Positions 1-5,011 of a DNA stretch of 5,267 nt are shown here, one piece after another (position 1 is the first letter of the stretch; every line of letters begins with the position of its first letter). The position numbers and the translations under genes were made by a program. Source of the stretch: DASPTB01 sp035623615. GTDB lineage: Bacteria > Actinomycetota > UBA4738. The notes beneath the pieces were generated by a model, which worked only from the letters and a program-made list of their open reading frames with translations, made no database searches and had not been told where the DNA came from. The stretch covers positions 1 through 5,267 of the forward strand of contig DASPTB010000203.1 in the NCBI GenBank assembly GCA_035623615.1. Reading direction: 5' to 3'.

Positions 1-443
1 TCCCCGAGCTCGAGGGCAACGTCCAGCGGGTGCTCGTTCCGGTGGACGGGTCGGCGGGATCCGAGCGGGGGCTCGGCTACGCGGACCTCGTGGCGCGGCT
101 GACCGGCGCGGAGATCATCGTCGTGGTGGCGTTCGATCCGCCGCTCGCGATTCGCCGCCGCGGCATCCTGCAGACCGAGCATCTGCAGGTGGAGATGGAG
201 CGGGACGCGCGCGAGCTGGCCACCGAGGCGGCGGAGCTCCTGATCGAGCGCGGCCGCTCGGCGCGCGCCGTGATCGTGCGCGGCGATGCCGCCGAGGGCA
301 TCCTGCAGATCGCCGAGGACGAGCACGCGGACCTGATCGTGATGGGCCGCAGAGGGCTCGGGCGCCTCCGCGGCGCGCTCGTCGGATCGGTCTCCGAGCG
401 CGTGGCCCGTCACGCCGAGATTCCCGTGCTGCTCGCGAACTGA
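1..443 (+). CDS. Universal stress protein (UspA) domain protein, 5'-partial
   Basis: Small cytoplasmic UspA-fold nucleotide-binding domain. The first strand reads VLVPVDGS, the usual UspA opening. The C-terminal part carries the ATP-binding signature G-2x-G-9x-G(S/T): counting the GTG at 30 as residue 1, this is G106, G109 and G119-S120. The protein ends with HAEIPVLLAN, the usual last strand. The frame (codons from base 3) is open to the left edge with no ATG, GTG or TTG before base 30. That GTG encodes the first valine of strand 1, where family members normally have several residues earlier. I therefore read the gene as starting upstream of the window, either as one domain or as the second half of a tandem Usp protein; GTG 30 (137 aa) is the fallback start. 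Usp proteins are associated with stress survival; the specific role here is unknown. The next gene starts 9 nt after the stop, suggesting co-transcription. Confidence 0.88.
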   Translation, partial: PELEGNVQRVLVPVDGSAGSERGLGYADLVARLTGAEIIVVVAFDPPLAIRRRGILQTEHLQVEMERDARELATEAAELLIERGRSARAVIVRGDAAEGILQIAEDEHADLIVMGRRGLGRLRGALVGSVSERVARHAEIPVLLAN

Positions 444-450
444 AGGAGGA
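443..450 (+). promoter_or_regulatory. Strong Shine-Dalgarno site for the binding-protein gene
   Basis: AAGGAGGA is a near-perfect match to the anti-Shine-Dalgarno sequence and overlaps the last base of the upstream TGA stop. Only 3 nt separate AGGAGG from the ATG at 453, which is shorter than the usual 5-9 nt. No better in-frame ATG or GTG lies just downstream, so the start at 453 stands. It is the only strong Shine-Dalgarno site in front of any gene in this window. Confidence 0.75.
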
Positions 451-452
451 CG

Positions 453-1565
453 ATGCCGGGCTCCACGCCGCTGATCGGACGTCGGAGGTTCCTGCAAGGG
501 GCGGGAGCGCTCGGGGCGGCGCTCGTCGCGGCGCCGCTCCTGCAGGCGTGCAGCGACGAGGCCCTGGAGCACGCGAACGTCCTGACGTTCCTCAACTGGC
601 AGGACTACATCGATCCGAGCGTCCTCACGGAGTTCGAGGCGCAGGAGCACATGACGGTCACGTATCAGACGTACTCGTCCAACGACGAGCTCGCGCGGCT
701 GCTCGCGCTCGCCAACTCCGCTCGTCGCCGCGGGCGCATGGAGCACACGTACGACCTCATCGTGCCGTCCGACAACTTCGTGCGCCTGTTCCGCTCCGAG
801 AACCTGCTCGCGCCGCTCGACCGGTCCGCGATCACGAACCTGGACAACCTCGATGCGGCGTACCGGGCCGAGGCGTTCGATCCGGGGAACCGCTACACGG
901 TGCCCTGGGCCACCGGCACGACGGGCATCGGCTACGACACGACGGTGTTCTCGACGCCGCCCGACTGGAACGTCTTCGCCGACACGACCTACCGCGGGAA
1001 GATGACCGTGCTCGACGAGCAGCGTGATGCCTTCCTCGCGGCGCTGTTCTCCTTGGGCGAGAGCCAGAACTCGACGAACCCGGCCACGATCGACGCTGCC
1101 GCCAACCGGCTGATCGAGTGGAAGAAGGTCATCAGCGGATTCAACTCGAAGACGTACCTGGACGACCTCGCGAACGGGAAGCTGGTCGCGGCCGAGGCGT
1201 ATTCGTCGGACCTCGTGGAGGCGAGGGCGCAGAACGCGAAGCTCGGGTTCGTCATCCCGCCCCAGGGGGGAGGCCGGTGGGTCGACTCGCTCGCGTCGCC
1301 CGTCCACGCTCCGCACGAGGGCAACGCCGAGATCTTCATCAACTATTACCTGCGGCCCGACGTCTCGGCGCAGGTGGCCAACTTCGTCAAGGTCGACACC
1401 GGGAACGCGAAGGCCGTCCCGCTGCTCGACCCGGCCGTGCGCGACGACCCGGTCGTCTTCCCGCCGGCCGACGTGCTTGCGCGGACGACGTTCACGGCCG
1501 ACCTGGGGCCGGCGAACGCCCTGTACGACGCCGCGTGGAAGCGGGTGCAGGCTGCCTCGGTTTGA
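453..1565 (+). CDS. PotD/PotF-like polyamine ABC transporter substrate-binding lipoprotein, Tat-type
   Basis: Extracytoplasmic solute-binding protein of the spermidine/putrescine type (COG0687 family), 370 aa, close to family length. The N-terminus has a twin-arginine motif (R10-R11-R12-F13-L14), a hydrophobic stretch and a lipobox LQAC with C33 as the predicted lipidated cysteine, so export folded by Tat and membrane anchoring are likely. Family landmarks follow in order: LNWQDYID (W49, Y52), YDLIVPSDN (S106), VPWATGTTGIGYD, LDEQRDAF (E189 and D192, where PotD has D168 and E171), GFVIPPQGGGRWVDS (W276, D278, matching PotD W255 and D257), and NYYLRPDVSAQVANF. The aromatic and acidic residues that hold the amine groups are thus largely kept, while the position of PotD Y85 appears to be N. 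Binding of putrescine, spermidine or another amine is plausible, but the substrate is not proven. No permease or ATPase gene is adjacent: upstream is UspA, downstream an unrelated membrane protein. Confidence 0.92.
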   Translation: MPGSTPLIGRRRFLQGAGALGAALVAAPLLQACSDEALEHANVLTFLNWQDYIDPSVLTEFEAQEHMTVTYQTYSSNDELARLLALANSARRRGRMEHTYDLIVPSDNFVRLFRSENLLAPLDRSAITNLDNLDAAYRAEAFDPGNRYTVPWATGTTGIGYDTTVFSTPPDWNVFADTTYRGKMTVLDEQRDAFLAALFSLGESQNSTNPATIDAAANRLIEWKKVISGFNSKTYLDDLANGKLVAAEAYSSDLVEARAQNAKLGFVIPPQGGGRWVDSLASPVHAPHEGNAEIFINYYLRPDVSAQVANFVKVDTGNAKAVPLLDPAVRDDPVVFPPADVLARTTFTADLGPANALYDAAWKRVQAASV

Positions 1566-1579
1566 GCGTCGACCGCTGG

Positions 1580-1585
1580 TAGAAT
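1580..1585 (+). promoter_or_regulatory. -10 element TAGAAT of a leaderless promoter
   Basis: TAGAAT fits the TANNNT -10 consensus. It lies 15 nt after the upstream stop and 8 nt before the GTG at 1594, so transcription would begin at or within 1-2 nt of the start codon. There is no Shine-Dalgarno sequence between them, as expected for a leaderless mRNA. No good -35 hexamer is visible 16-18 nt upstream. A near-identical box, GGCAGAAT against GGTAGAAT here, precedes the gene at 2311 at almost the same distance. Confidence 0.6.
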
Positions 1586-1593
1586 TCGGCGCC

Positions 1594-2247
1594 GTGCCCA
1601 CCCGCCGCCGACCCCTGAGGACGCTCGCGCGATCGGCGGCGCTCGTGCCGGTGCTGCTGATCGCCCTGCAAAAGGCGGCGCTCGCAGCGGAGGTGGTCAT
1701 CACCCCGGCGGCGTCGGCGTCGCCGACGAAGGACTTCGGTGGCTGGACGTTCAAGATGGCCATCGCGTCCATGTCGCTCAGCGCGCTCGTGATCCTGCTG
1801 ATGGCCGCCGCGTACCTGCGGTACGCGCCCCGGTTCTACGCGGGGGAGGGCGGCGGCGCGCCGCCGCTTCGTCCGCAGGCGAGAGCAGGAAACGTCGCCG
1901 CGGTCGCGCTCGACGCTCCGCCGTTGCCGCAGCCCGCCGCCTCGGCGCCTGCCGCGGAGGCGGCCGCGCCCGAGGCGCCCGCAGCCGCCGCTGCCCCCGC
2001 AGCCGCCGCTCCCGCCGCCGCGGAGGCCGCCCCTGCGGCCGCTGGCGCTGCCCCCGCAGCCGTCGCTCCCGCCGCCGCCCGCCCGGCGCCGGCGCCCCGG
2101 CCCGAGGGGCCGCTCGAGCAGGACCAAGAGACATACGACCGCGTGCTTGCCGAGGAGCTCGGCAAGGGCACCGACCGCCGCGTAGCCGAAGGTCGGGCCA
2201 AGTCGGCCGCCGTGCGGGCGGCCCGGCGCAAGGCCGCCGGCGGCTAG
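1594..2247 (+). CDS. Unrecognised single-pass membrane protein with Ala/Pro-rich spacer
   Basis: I do not recognise the family. From GTG 1594 the protein has 217 residues. Residues 1-32 form a signal-like segment: basic RRR near the start, a hydrophobic core (ALVPVLLIAL) and a possible cleavage site after ALAA. A short polar stretch (33-54) leads to a membrane helix at about 55-75 (MAIASMSLSALVILLMAAAY), followed by basic RYAPR, which suggests a cytoplasmic C-terminus. Residues about 86-170 are almost only Ala and Pro with a few Glu, a flexible spacer encoded partly by repeats. Residues 171-217 are highly charged and probably helical, with YDRVLAEELGKGTDRRVAEG and then several Arg and Lys. 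The start is chosen because the TAGAAT box sits 8 nt upstream; the TTG at 1477 would overlap the preceding gene by 89 nt. Topology and the assignment of the first segment as a cleaved signal rather than a second membrane helix are inferences. A role in anchoring a partner at the membrane is possible but unsupported. Confidence 0.7.
   Translation: MPTRRRPLRTLARSAALVPVLLIALQKAALAAEVVITPAASASPTKDFGGWTFKMAIASMSLSALVILLMAAAYLRYAPRFYAGEGGGAPPLRPQARAGNVAAVALDAPPLPQPAASAPAAEAAAPEAPAAAAAPAAAAPAAAEAAPAAAGAAPAAVAPAAARPAPAPRPEGPLEQDQETYDRVLAEELGKGTDRRVAEGRAKSAAVRAARRKAAGG
1975..2077 (+). repeat. In-frame imperfect repeats encoding the Ala/Pro spacer
   Basis: An 18-nt unit encoding APAAAA occurs in tandem at 1975-1992 and 1993-2010, differing at one base (GCG against GCC in the first codon). 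A third copy lies at 2050-2067. Looking wider, a 31-nt segment at 1990-2020 recurs at 2047-2077 with one mismatch (C2006 against T2063). The offset is 57 nt, exactly 19 codons. Because both offsets are multiples of three, the repeats keep the frame and look like duplications that lengthened the spacer. Confidence 0.75.
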
Positions 2248-2256
2248 GCGGCAGAG

Positions 2257-2271
2257 CGGCCGCCGCGGCCG
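2257..2271 (+). terminator. Weak candidate terminator hairpin
   Basis: CGGCCG at 2257-2262 can pair with CGGCCG at 2266-2271 around a 3-nt loop, followed by only three T (2273-2275). It sits 10 nt after the stop of the membrane-protein gene and before the next promoter, where a terminator would make sense. The T-run is too short for a convincing intrinsic terminator, and such GC palindromes are common in this composition. Confidence 0.25.
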
Positions 2272-2297
2272 GTTTCACCCGAACGCTCGCCGCACGG

Positions 2298-2303
2298 CAG
2301 AAT
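2298..2303 (+). promoter_or_regulatory. -10 element CAGAAT of a leaderless promoter for the zincin-tilS-hpt-folE operon
   Basis: CAGAAT differs from TAGAAT at one base. It lies 7 nt before the ATG at 2311, predicting a transcript that starts at or next to that ATG. There is no Shine-Dalgarno sequence. The alternative ATG at 2302 overlaps the box itself, so the promoter favours 2311 as the true start. A clear -35 is not visible; TTTCAC at 2273-2278 would give a long 19-nt spacer. Confidence 0.5.
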
Positions 2304-2310
2304 GGCATCC

Positions 2311-3363
2311 ATGAACATCGCCGCCGACACCCTCGCCGACTGGACCGTCGCTCGCCAGGTCGCCGACCGGGTCGCCGGGACCGGCCCTGCGCTCGGCCCC
2401 GTCGATCGCGCCCGGCTCCGGGAGGACTTCGCCGAGGTCGTCCCCGAGGCCGAGAAGCTGGCGGCCGACGCCATTCGCCTCCCCCCGAGCGGCCATCCGT
2501 CGCGACCGTGGGTCATGTCGCGAAACGAGTGGCTCGATCGGAACCTTCGGAGCTTCGAAGTGGTCCTCGCCCCGATCGCGGACCAGATCTCCTCCGGCGG
2601 CGACGGCGGCGGCACGGCACTCCGCCGCAAGGTGCTCGGCACCGAGCTGGGGGCGCTCGTCGGGTACCTCTCGCGCCGCGTCCTCGGTCAGTTCGACCTC
2701 TTCGTTCCCCCCGACGACGAGGGGACGATCTACTTCGTCGGGCCGAACATCGCGGGAATCGAGCGCCAGCATCAGTTTCCCGAACGCGACTTCCGCCTGT
2801 GGATCGCGCTGCACGAGGTGGCACACCGGCTCCAGTTCGGGAGCGTTCCGTGGCTGCGCGGCTACGTCTCGGGGTTGGTCGACGGCTACCTGCGCTCGAT
2901 CAACCTCGACGTGCGCTATCTGATCGACCTCGCGCGCCACGCCGCCGAAGAGGTGCGGGCGGGCCGCGCCGAGTGGCGCGGCATGGGATGGGTAACGCTC
3001 CTCATGACACCCGAGCAGCGGCGCACGTTCGCGCACGCGCAAGCAGTCATGACCCTTCTCGAGGGACACGGCAACTTCACGATGAACGAGGTCTCACGCG
3101 GGCGGATCCGCGGCGCCGAGCGGTTCCGGCGGACGCTGCGCGCACGCCGGCAGTCGCGCCCGGTCGAGCGCGCCTTCCAGCGTGCGATCGGATTCGATCA
3201 GAAGGCGAAGCAGTACGACGCCGGCGAGGGCTTCGTGACGCAGGTCGTGCAGCGCGTCGGCATCGACGGCTTCAACTTGGTGTGGGAACGACCCGAGAAC
3301 CTCCCCACGCTCGAGGAGCTCGGGCGGCCCGACGAATGGCTCGCCCGCGTCGCTCGTCGGTGA
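2311..3363 (+). CDS. DUF2342/Zincin_2 family putative zinc-dependent metalloprotease (F420-associated type)
   Basis: Protein of 350 aa from ATG 2311 (353 aa from the in-frame ATG at 2302). It resembles the actinobacterial DUF2342 family, annotated variously as a zinc-dependent metalloprotease, putative hydrolase or 'coenzyme F420 biosynthesis-associated' protein. The key evidence is LHEVAHRLQFGSVPWLRGY, with the zincin motif HEVAH at H168-E169-xx-H172. The later LLEGHGNFTMNEV (E251, H253) matches the family's second conserved block and may supply the third zinc ligand. The N-terminal part (ADWTVARQVADRVAG, and NEWLDRNLRSFE further on) also looks family-typical. There is no signal peptide or membrane helix, so it should be cytoplasmic. 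Activity and substrate are not established for the family as far as I know. It is the first gene of the run with tilS and hpt, 35 nt before tilS. The same neighbour order is known in mycobacteria (Rv3626c-Rv3625c-Rv3624c, from memory). Confidence 0.87.
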   Translation: MNIAADTLADWTVARQVADRVAGTGPALGPVDRARLREDFAEVVPEAEKLAADAIRLPPSGHPSRPWVMSRNEWLDRNLRSFEVVLAPIADQISSGGDGGGTALRRKVLGTELGALVGYLSRRVLGQFDLFVPPDDEGTIYFVGPNIAGIERQHQFPERDFRLWIALHEVAHRLQFGSVPWLRGYVSGLVDGYLRSINLDVRYLIDLARHAAEEVRAGRAEWRGMGWVTLLMTPEQRRTFAHAQAVMTLLEGHGNFTMNEVSRGRIRGAERFRRTLRARRQSRPVERAFQRAIGFDQKAKQYDAGEGFVTQVVQRVGIDGFNLVWERPENLPTLEELGRPDEWLARVARR

Positions 3364-3368
3364 CGCCG

Positions 3369-3386
3369 CCGCGCGGTTCCGCGCGG
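3369..3386 (+). other. Perfect inverted repeat (hairpin) between the zincin gene and tilS
   Basis: CCGCGCGG at 3369-3376 and again at 3379-3386, separated by TT, can form a 7-bp all-GC stem with a GTTC loop. It starts 6 nt after the zincin stop and ends 12 nt before the tilS ATG. No T-run follows, so it is not a normal intrinsic terminator. It could affect tilS translation or mRNA stability, or be a by-product of GC-rich composition. Confidence 0.4.
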
Positions 3387-3398
3387 ACTGCCGTGGGC

Positions 3399-4454
3399 AT
3401 GTCCGACGAGGAGACACTTCTTCCCGGGGAGCCGCGGCCCCCCGAGGTGGCGCGGGTGCTGCACCGGGTCGTTGCCACGTGGAGAAGGCATCGAATGGCC
3501 GAGCCCGGCTCGCTGGTGCTCGCGGCGGTCTCGGGCGGACCGGACTCCCTCTGTCTCCTGCACGCGCTCATCCGGCTTCGCCGGCTCCTCCGCATCGAGG
3601 TGGCGTGCTTCCATTTCGATCACGGGATTCGCCCCGACTCCGGCCGCGAGCTCGCGTTCGTCCGGGACGAGGCCGCGCGCCTCGGCGTCGCCTTCGACGC
3701 CGGTCGCGCGACGGACGCACCCCGGCACGGCGCGTCCGTGGAGGCCTGGGCGCGGAACGCTCGCTACGCCGCGCTTCGCCGGGCGGCGGCTCGGCTCGGC
3801 GCCGGCGTCCTGGCGACCGGCCACACGATGGACGACCAGGCCGAGACGGTGCTGATGGCGTGCCTGCGGGGCGGGGGGACCGACGCGGTGGCGGGGATCT
3901 CGCCGGTCGCCGACGGTCTCGTTCGCCCCCTGCTCGACGTCCGGCGGGCCGAGACGGAGGCGTTCTGCCGCGCGCTCGGGCTGCGGCCGCTGCGAGATCC
4001 GATGAACGAGGACACGGCGTTCCTCCGCGTGGCCCTTCGCCGCGACGTGCTCCCCGCGATCGAGGAGGCTGCCGGACGGGGGGTGACCGAGGCGCTTGCC
4101 CGGACGGCGCGGCTGCTGAGAGAGGATGCGAGGTTCCTCGACGCGCTGGCGGCCGCCGCGGCACCGTCGGTGCGGGGTGCGGACGACGACCCCGGGGAGA
4201 GCGGCGGCGCCGGCGACGGCGTGGCGCTCCGCGCGGCCGCGCTCGGGGAGCTGCCGCCGCCCATCGCGGCCCATGTCGTCCGCGGGGCACTCGCCAACGC
4301 GGGCGCTCCCGGCGAGGCGGCGCACGTCGCCGCGATCCTCGACCTGGCCGCCGGCAGGCCGGGACGGCGCGCGAAGCTGCCCGGCGGATTGCTCGCGCGC
4401 CGCGACAGGGAGTATGTTCGGCTCTTCCATCCACCGGGGGGAACGGGAGCGTGA
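3399..4454 (+). CDS. tilS: tRNA(Ile)-lysidine synthetase
   Basis: Cytoplasmic PP-loop ATPase that uses ATP and lysine to convert the wobble cytidine of the CAU-anticodon tRNA-Ile to lysidine, so the tRNA reads AUA and is charged with isoleucine; essential in most bacteria. From ATG 3399 it has 351 aa, in the range of shorter actinobacterial TilS. The PP-loop is SGGPDS at residues 45-50. Further core motifs are HFDHGIRPDS (H72-D74-H75-G76-x-R78), ATGHTMDDQAETV (G141 to V151) and RPLLDVRRAETEAF. The block DPMNEDTAFLRVALRRDVLP aligns with the usual DPSN...RNRIRH..LLP, but Asn after Arg is replaced by Val (R210-V211). The C-terminal region ends AKLPGGLLARRDREYVRLF, typical of the family. No Shine-Dalgarno sequence precedes ATG 3399; GTG 3393, GTG 3447 and ATG 3495 are in-frame alternatives, the last leaving little before the PP-loop. 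The stop overlaps the hpt start by 4 nt (GTGA). Confidence 0.95.
   Translation: MSDEETLLPGEPRPPEVARVLHRVVATWRRHRMAEPGSLVLAAVSGGPDSLCLLHALIRLRRLLRIEVACFHFDHGIRPDSGRELAFVRDEAARLGVAFDAGRATDAPRHGASVEAWARNARYAALRRAAARLGAGVLATGHTMDDQAETVLMACLRGGGTDAVAGISPVADGLVRPLLDVRRAETEAFCRALGLRPLRDPMNEDTAFLRVALRRDVLPAIEEAAGRGVTEALARTARLLREDARFLDALAAAAAPSVRGADDDPGESGGAGDGVALRAAALGELPPPIAAHVVRGALANAGAPGEAAHVAAILDLAAGRPGRRAKLPGGLLARRDREYVRLFHPPGGTGA
4389..4418 (+). promoter_or_regulatory. Possible internal promoter for hpt-folE within the 3' end of tilS
   Basis: TTGCTC at 4389-4394 and TATGTT at 4413-4418 are separated by 18 nt, resembling a -35/-10 pair. Transcription would start near 4425, giving a leader of about 26 nt before the hpt GTG. 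The two hexamers coincide with A/T-ending or TTG codons (ttg; tat gtt) that are uncommon in this very GC-rich gene. The match to consensus is partial. Confidence 0.3.
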
Positions 4455-5008
4455 CGGTCTTCGACTCCGACATCGACAGCGTGCTGATCACCCAGGACCA
4501 GATTCAGGACAAGATCCGTGCGCTCGGGGCGGAGATCACGGCCGACTACGCCGGCCGCGACCTGCTGCTGGTCGGTGTGCTGAAGGGCGCCTTCGTGCTG
4601 ATGGCCGATCTCTCGCGGCACATCCACCTGCCGCTCGAGTTCGACTTCATGGCCGTGTCGTCCTACGGTGCGGCGACGCAGACGAGCGGTGTCGTGCGAA
4701 TCCTGAAGGACCTCGACCACGAGATCGCCGGGCGCGACGTGCTGATCGTCGAGGACATCGTCGACTCGGGCCTGACGCTCAACTACCTGCTGAAGAACCT
4801 GCGAACCCGCAAGCCTGCCACTCTGGAGGTGTGCGCGCTCATGCAGAAGCCCGAGGCGCAGGAGGTTCCACTCGACATCAAGTACCCGGGGTTCGAGATC
4901 CCGTCGGTGTTCGTCGTCGGGTACGGCCTCGACTACTCCGAGCGCTACCGCAACCTCCCCTACGTCGGAACGCTCCGCGCCGAGGTCTACAGCGACGCGG
5001 CGTCCTGA
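4451..5008 (+). CDS. hpt: Hypoxanthine (hypoxanthine-guanine) phosphoribosyltransferase
   Basis: Purine salvage enzyme that joins hypoxanthine or guanine to PRPP, giving IMP or GMP and pyrophosphate; cytoplasmic. The 185-aa length is normal. The type I PRTase landmarks appear in order: the pyrophosphate loop VGVLKGAF (L44-K45-G46), the flexible-loop SSYG (S70-G73) followed by TSGVVRILKDLD, the PRPP-binding VLIVEDIVDSGLTL with E101-D102 and D105 to T109, and GYGLDYSERYRNLPYVG (D161), which contributes to base and metal binding. The GTG start at 4451 overlaps the tilS stop in a GTGA arrangement that suggests translational coupling. A G-rich run at 4436-4442 lies 8 nt upstream and could act as a weak ribosome binding site. 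Pairing with tilS is common in many bacteria; folE follows after 3 nt. Confidence 0.96.
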   Translation: MTVFDSDIDSVLITQDQIQDKIRALGAEITADYAGRDLLLVGVLKGAFVLMADLSRHIHLPLEFDFMAVSSYGAATQTSGVVRILKDLDHEIAGRDVLIVEDIVDSGLTLNYLLKNLRTRKPATLEVCALMQKPEAQEVPLDIKYPGFEIPSVFVVGYGLDYSERYRNLPYVGTLRAEVYSDAAS

Positions 5009-5011
5009 CCC

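Noticed and set aside
1477..1593. Earlier TTG start for the membrane-protein gene
   Set aside because: It would overlap the binding-protein gene by 89 nt and put Arg/Pro-rich residues before the signal segment. The -10 box and GTG at 1594 explain the start better.
1975..2077. Repeat array as a possible CRISPR
   Set aside because: The repeats are coding, in frame, GC-rich and partly back to back; there are no unique regular spacers and no cas genes.
2233..2244. 12-bp perfect palindrome GCCGCCGGCGGC at the end of the membrane-protein gene
   Set aside because: It lies in Ala/Gly codons, has no loop or T-run, and is likely to occur by chance at this base composition.
1492..2308. Antisense frames opposite the Ala/Pro-rich gene
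   Set aside because: They read as Arg/Gly-rich or Ala-rich low complexity, the expected complement of GCC/CCG repeats. No start context or domain supports them.
2508..3398. Upstream extension of the tilS reading frame into the zincin gene
   Set aside because: The extension is out of frame with a recognisable zincin, is Arg/Pro-rich, and matches nothing in TilS. A normal TilS N-terminus begins near 3399.
3479..4450. Frame open upstream of hpt through tilS
   Set aside because: This part is out of frame with tilS and Arg/Gly-rich. The recognisable hpt sequence begins at GTG 4451.
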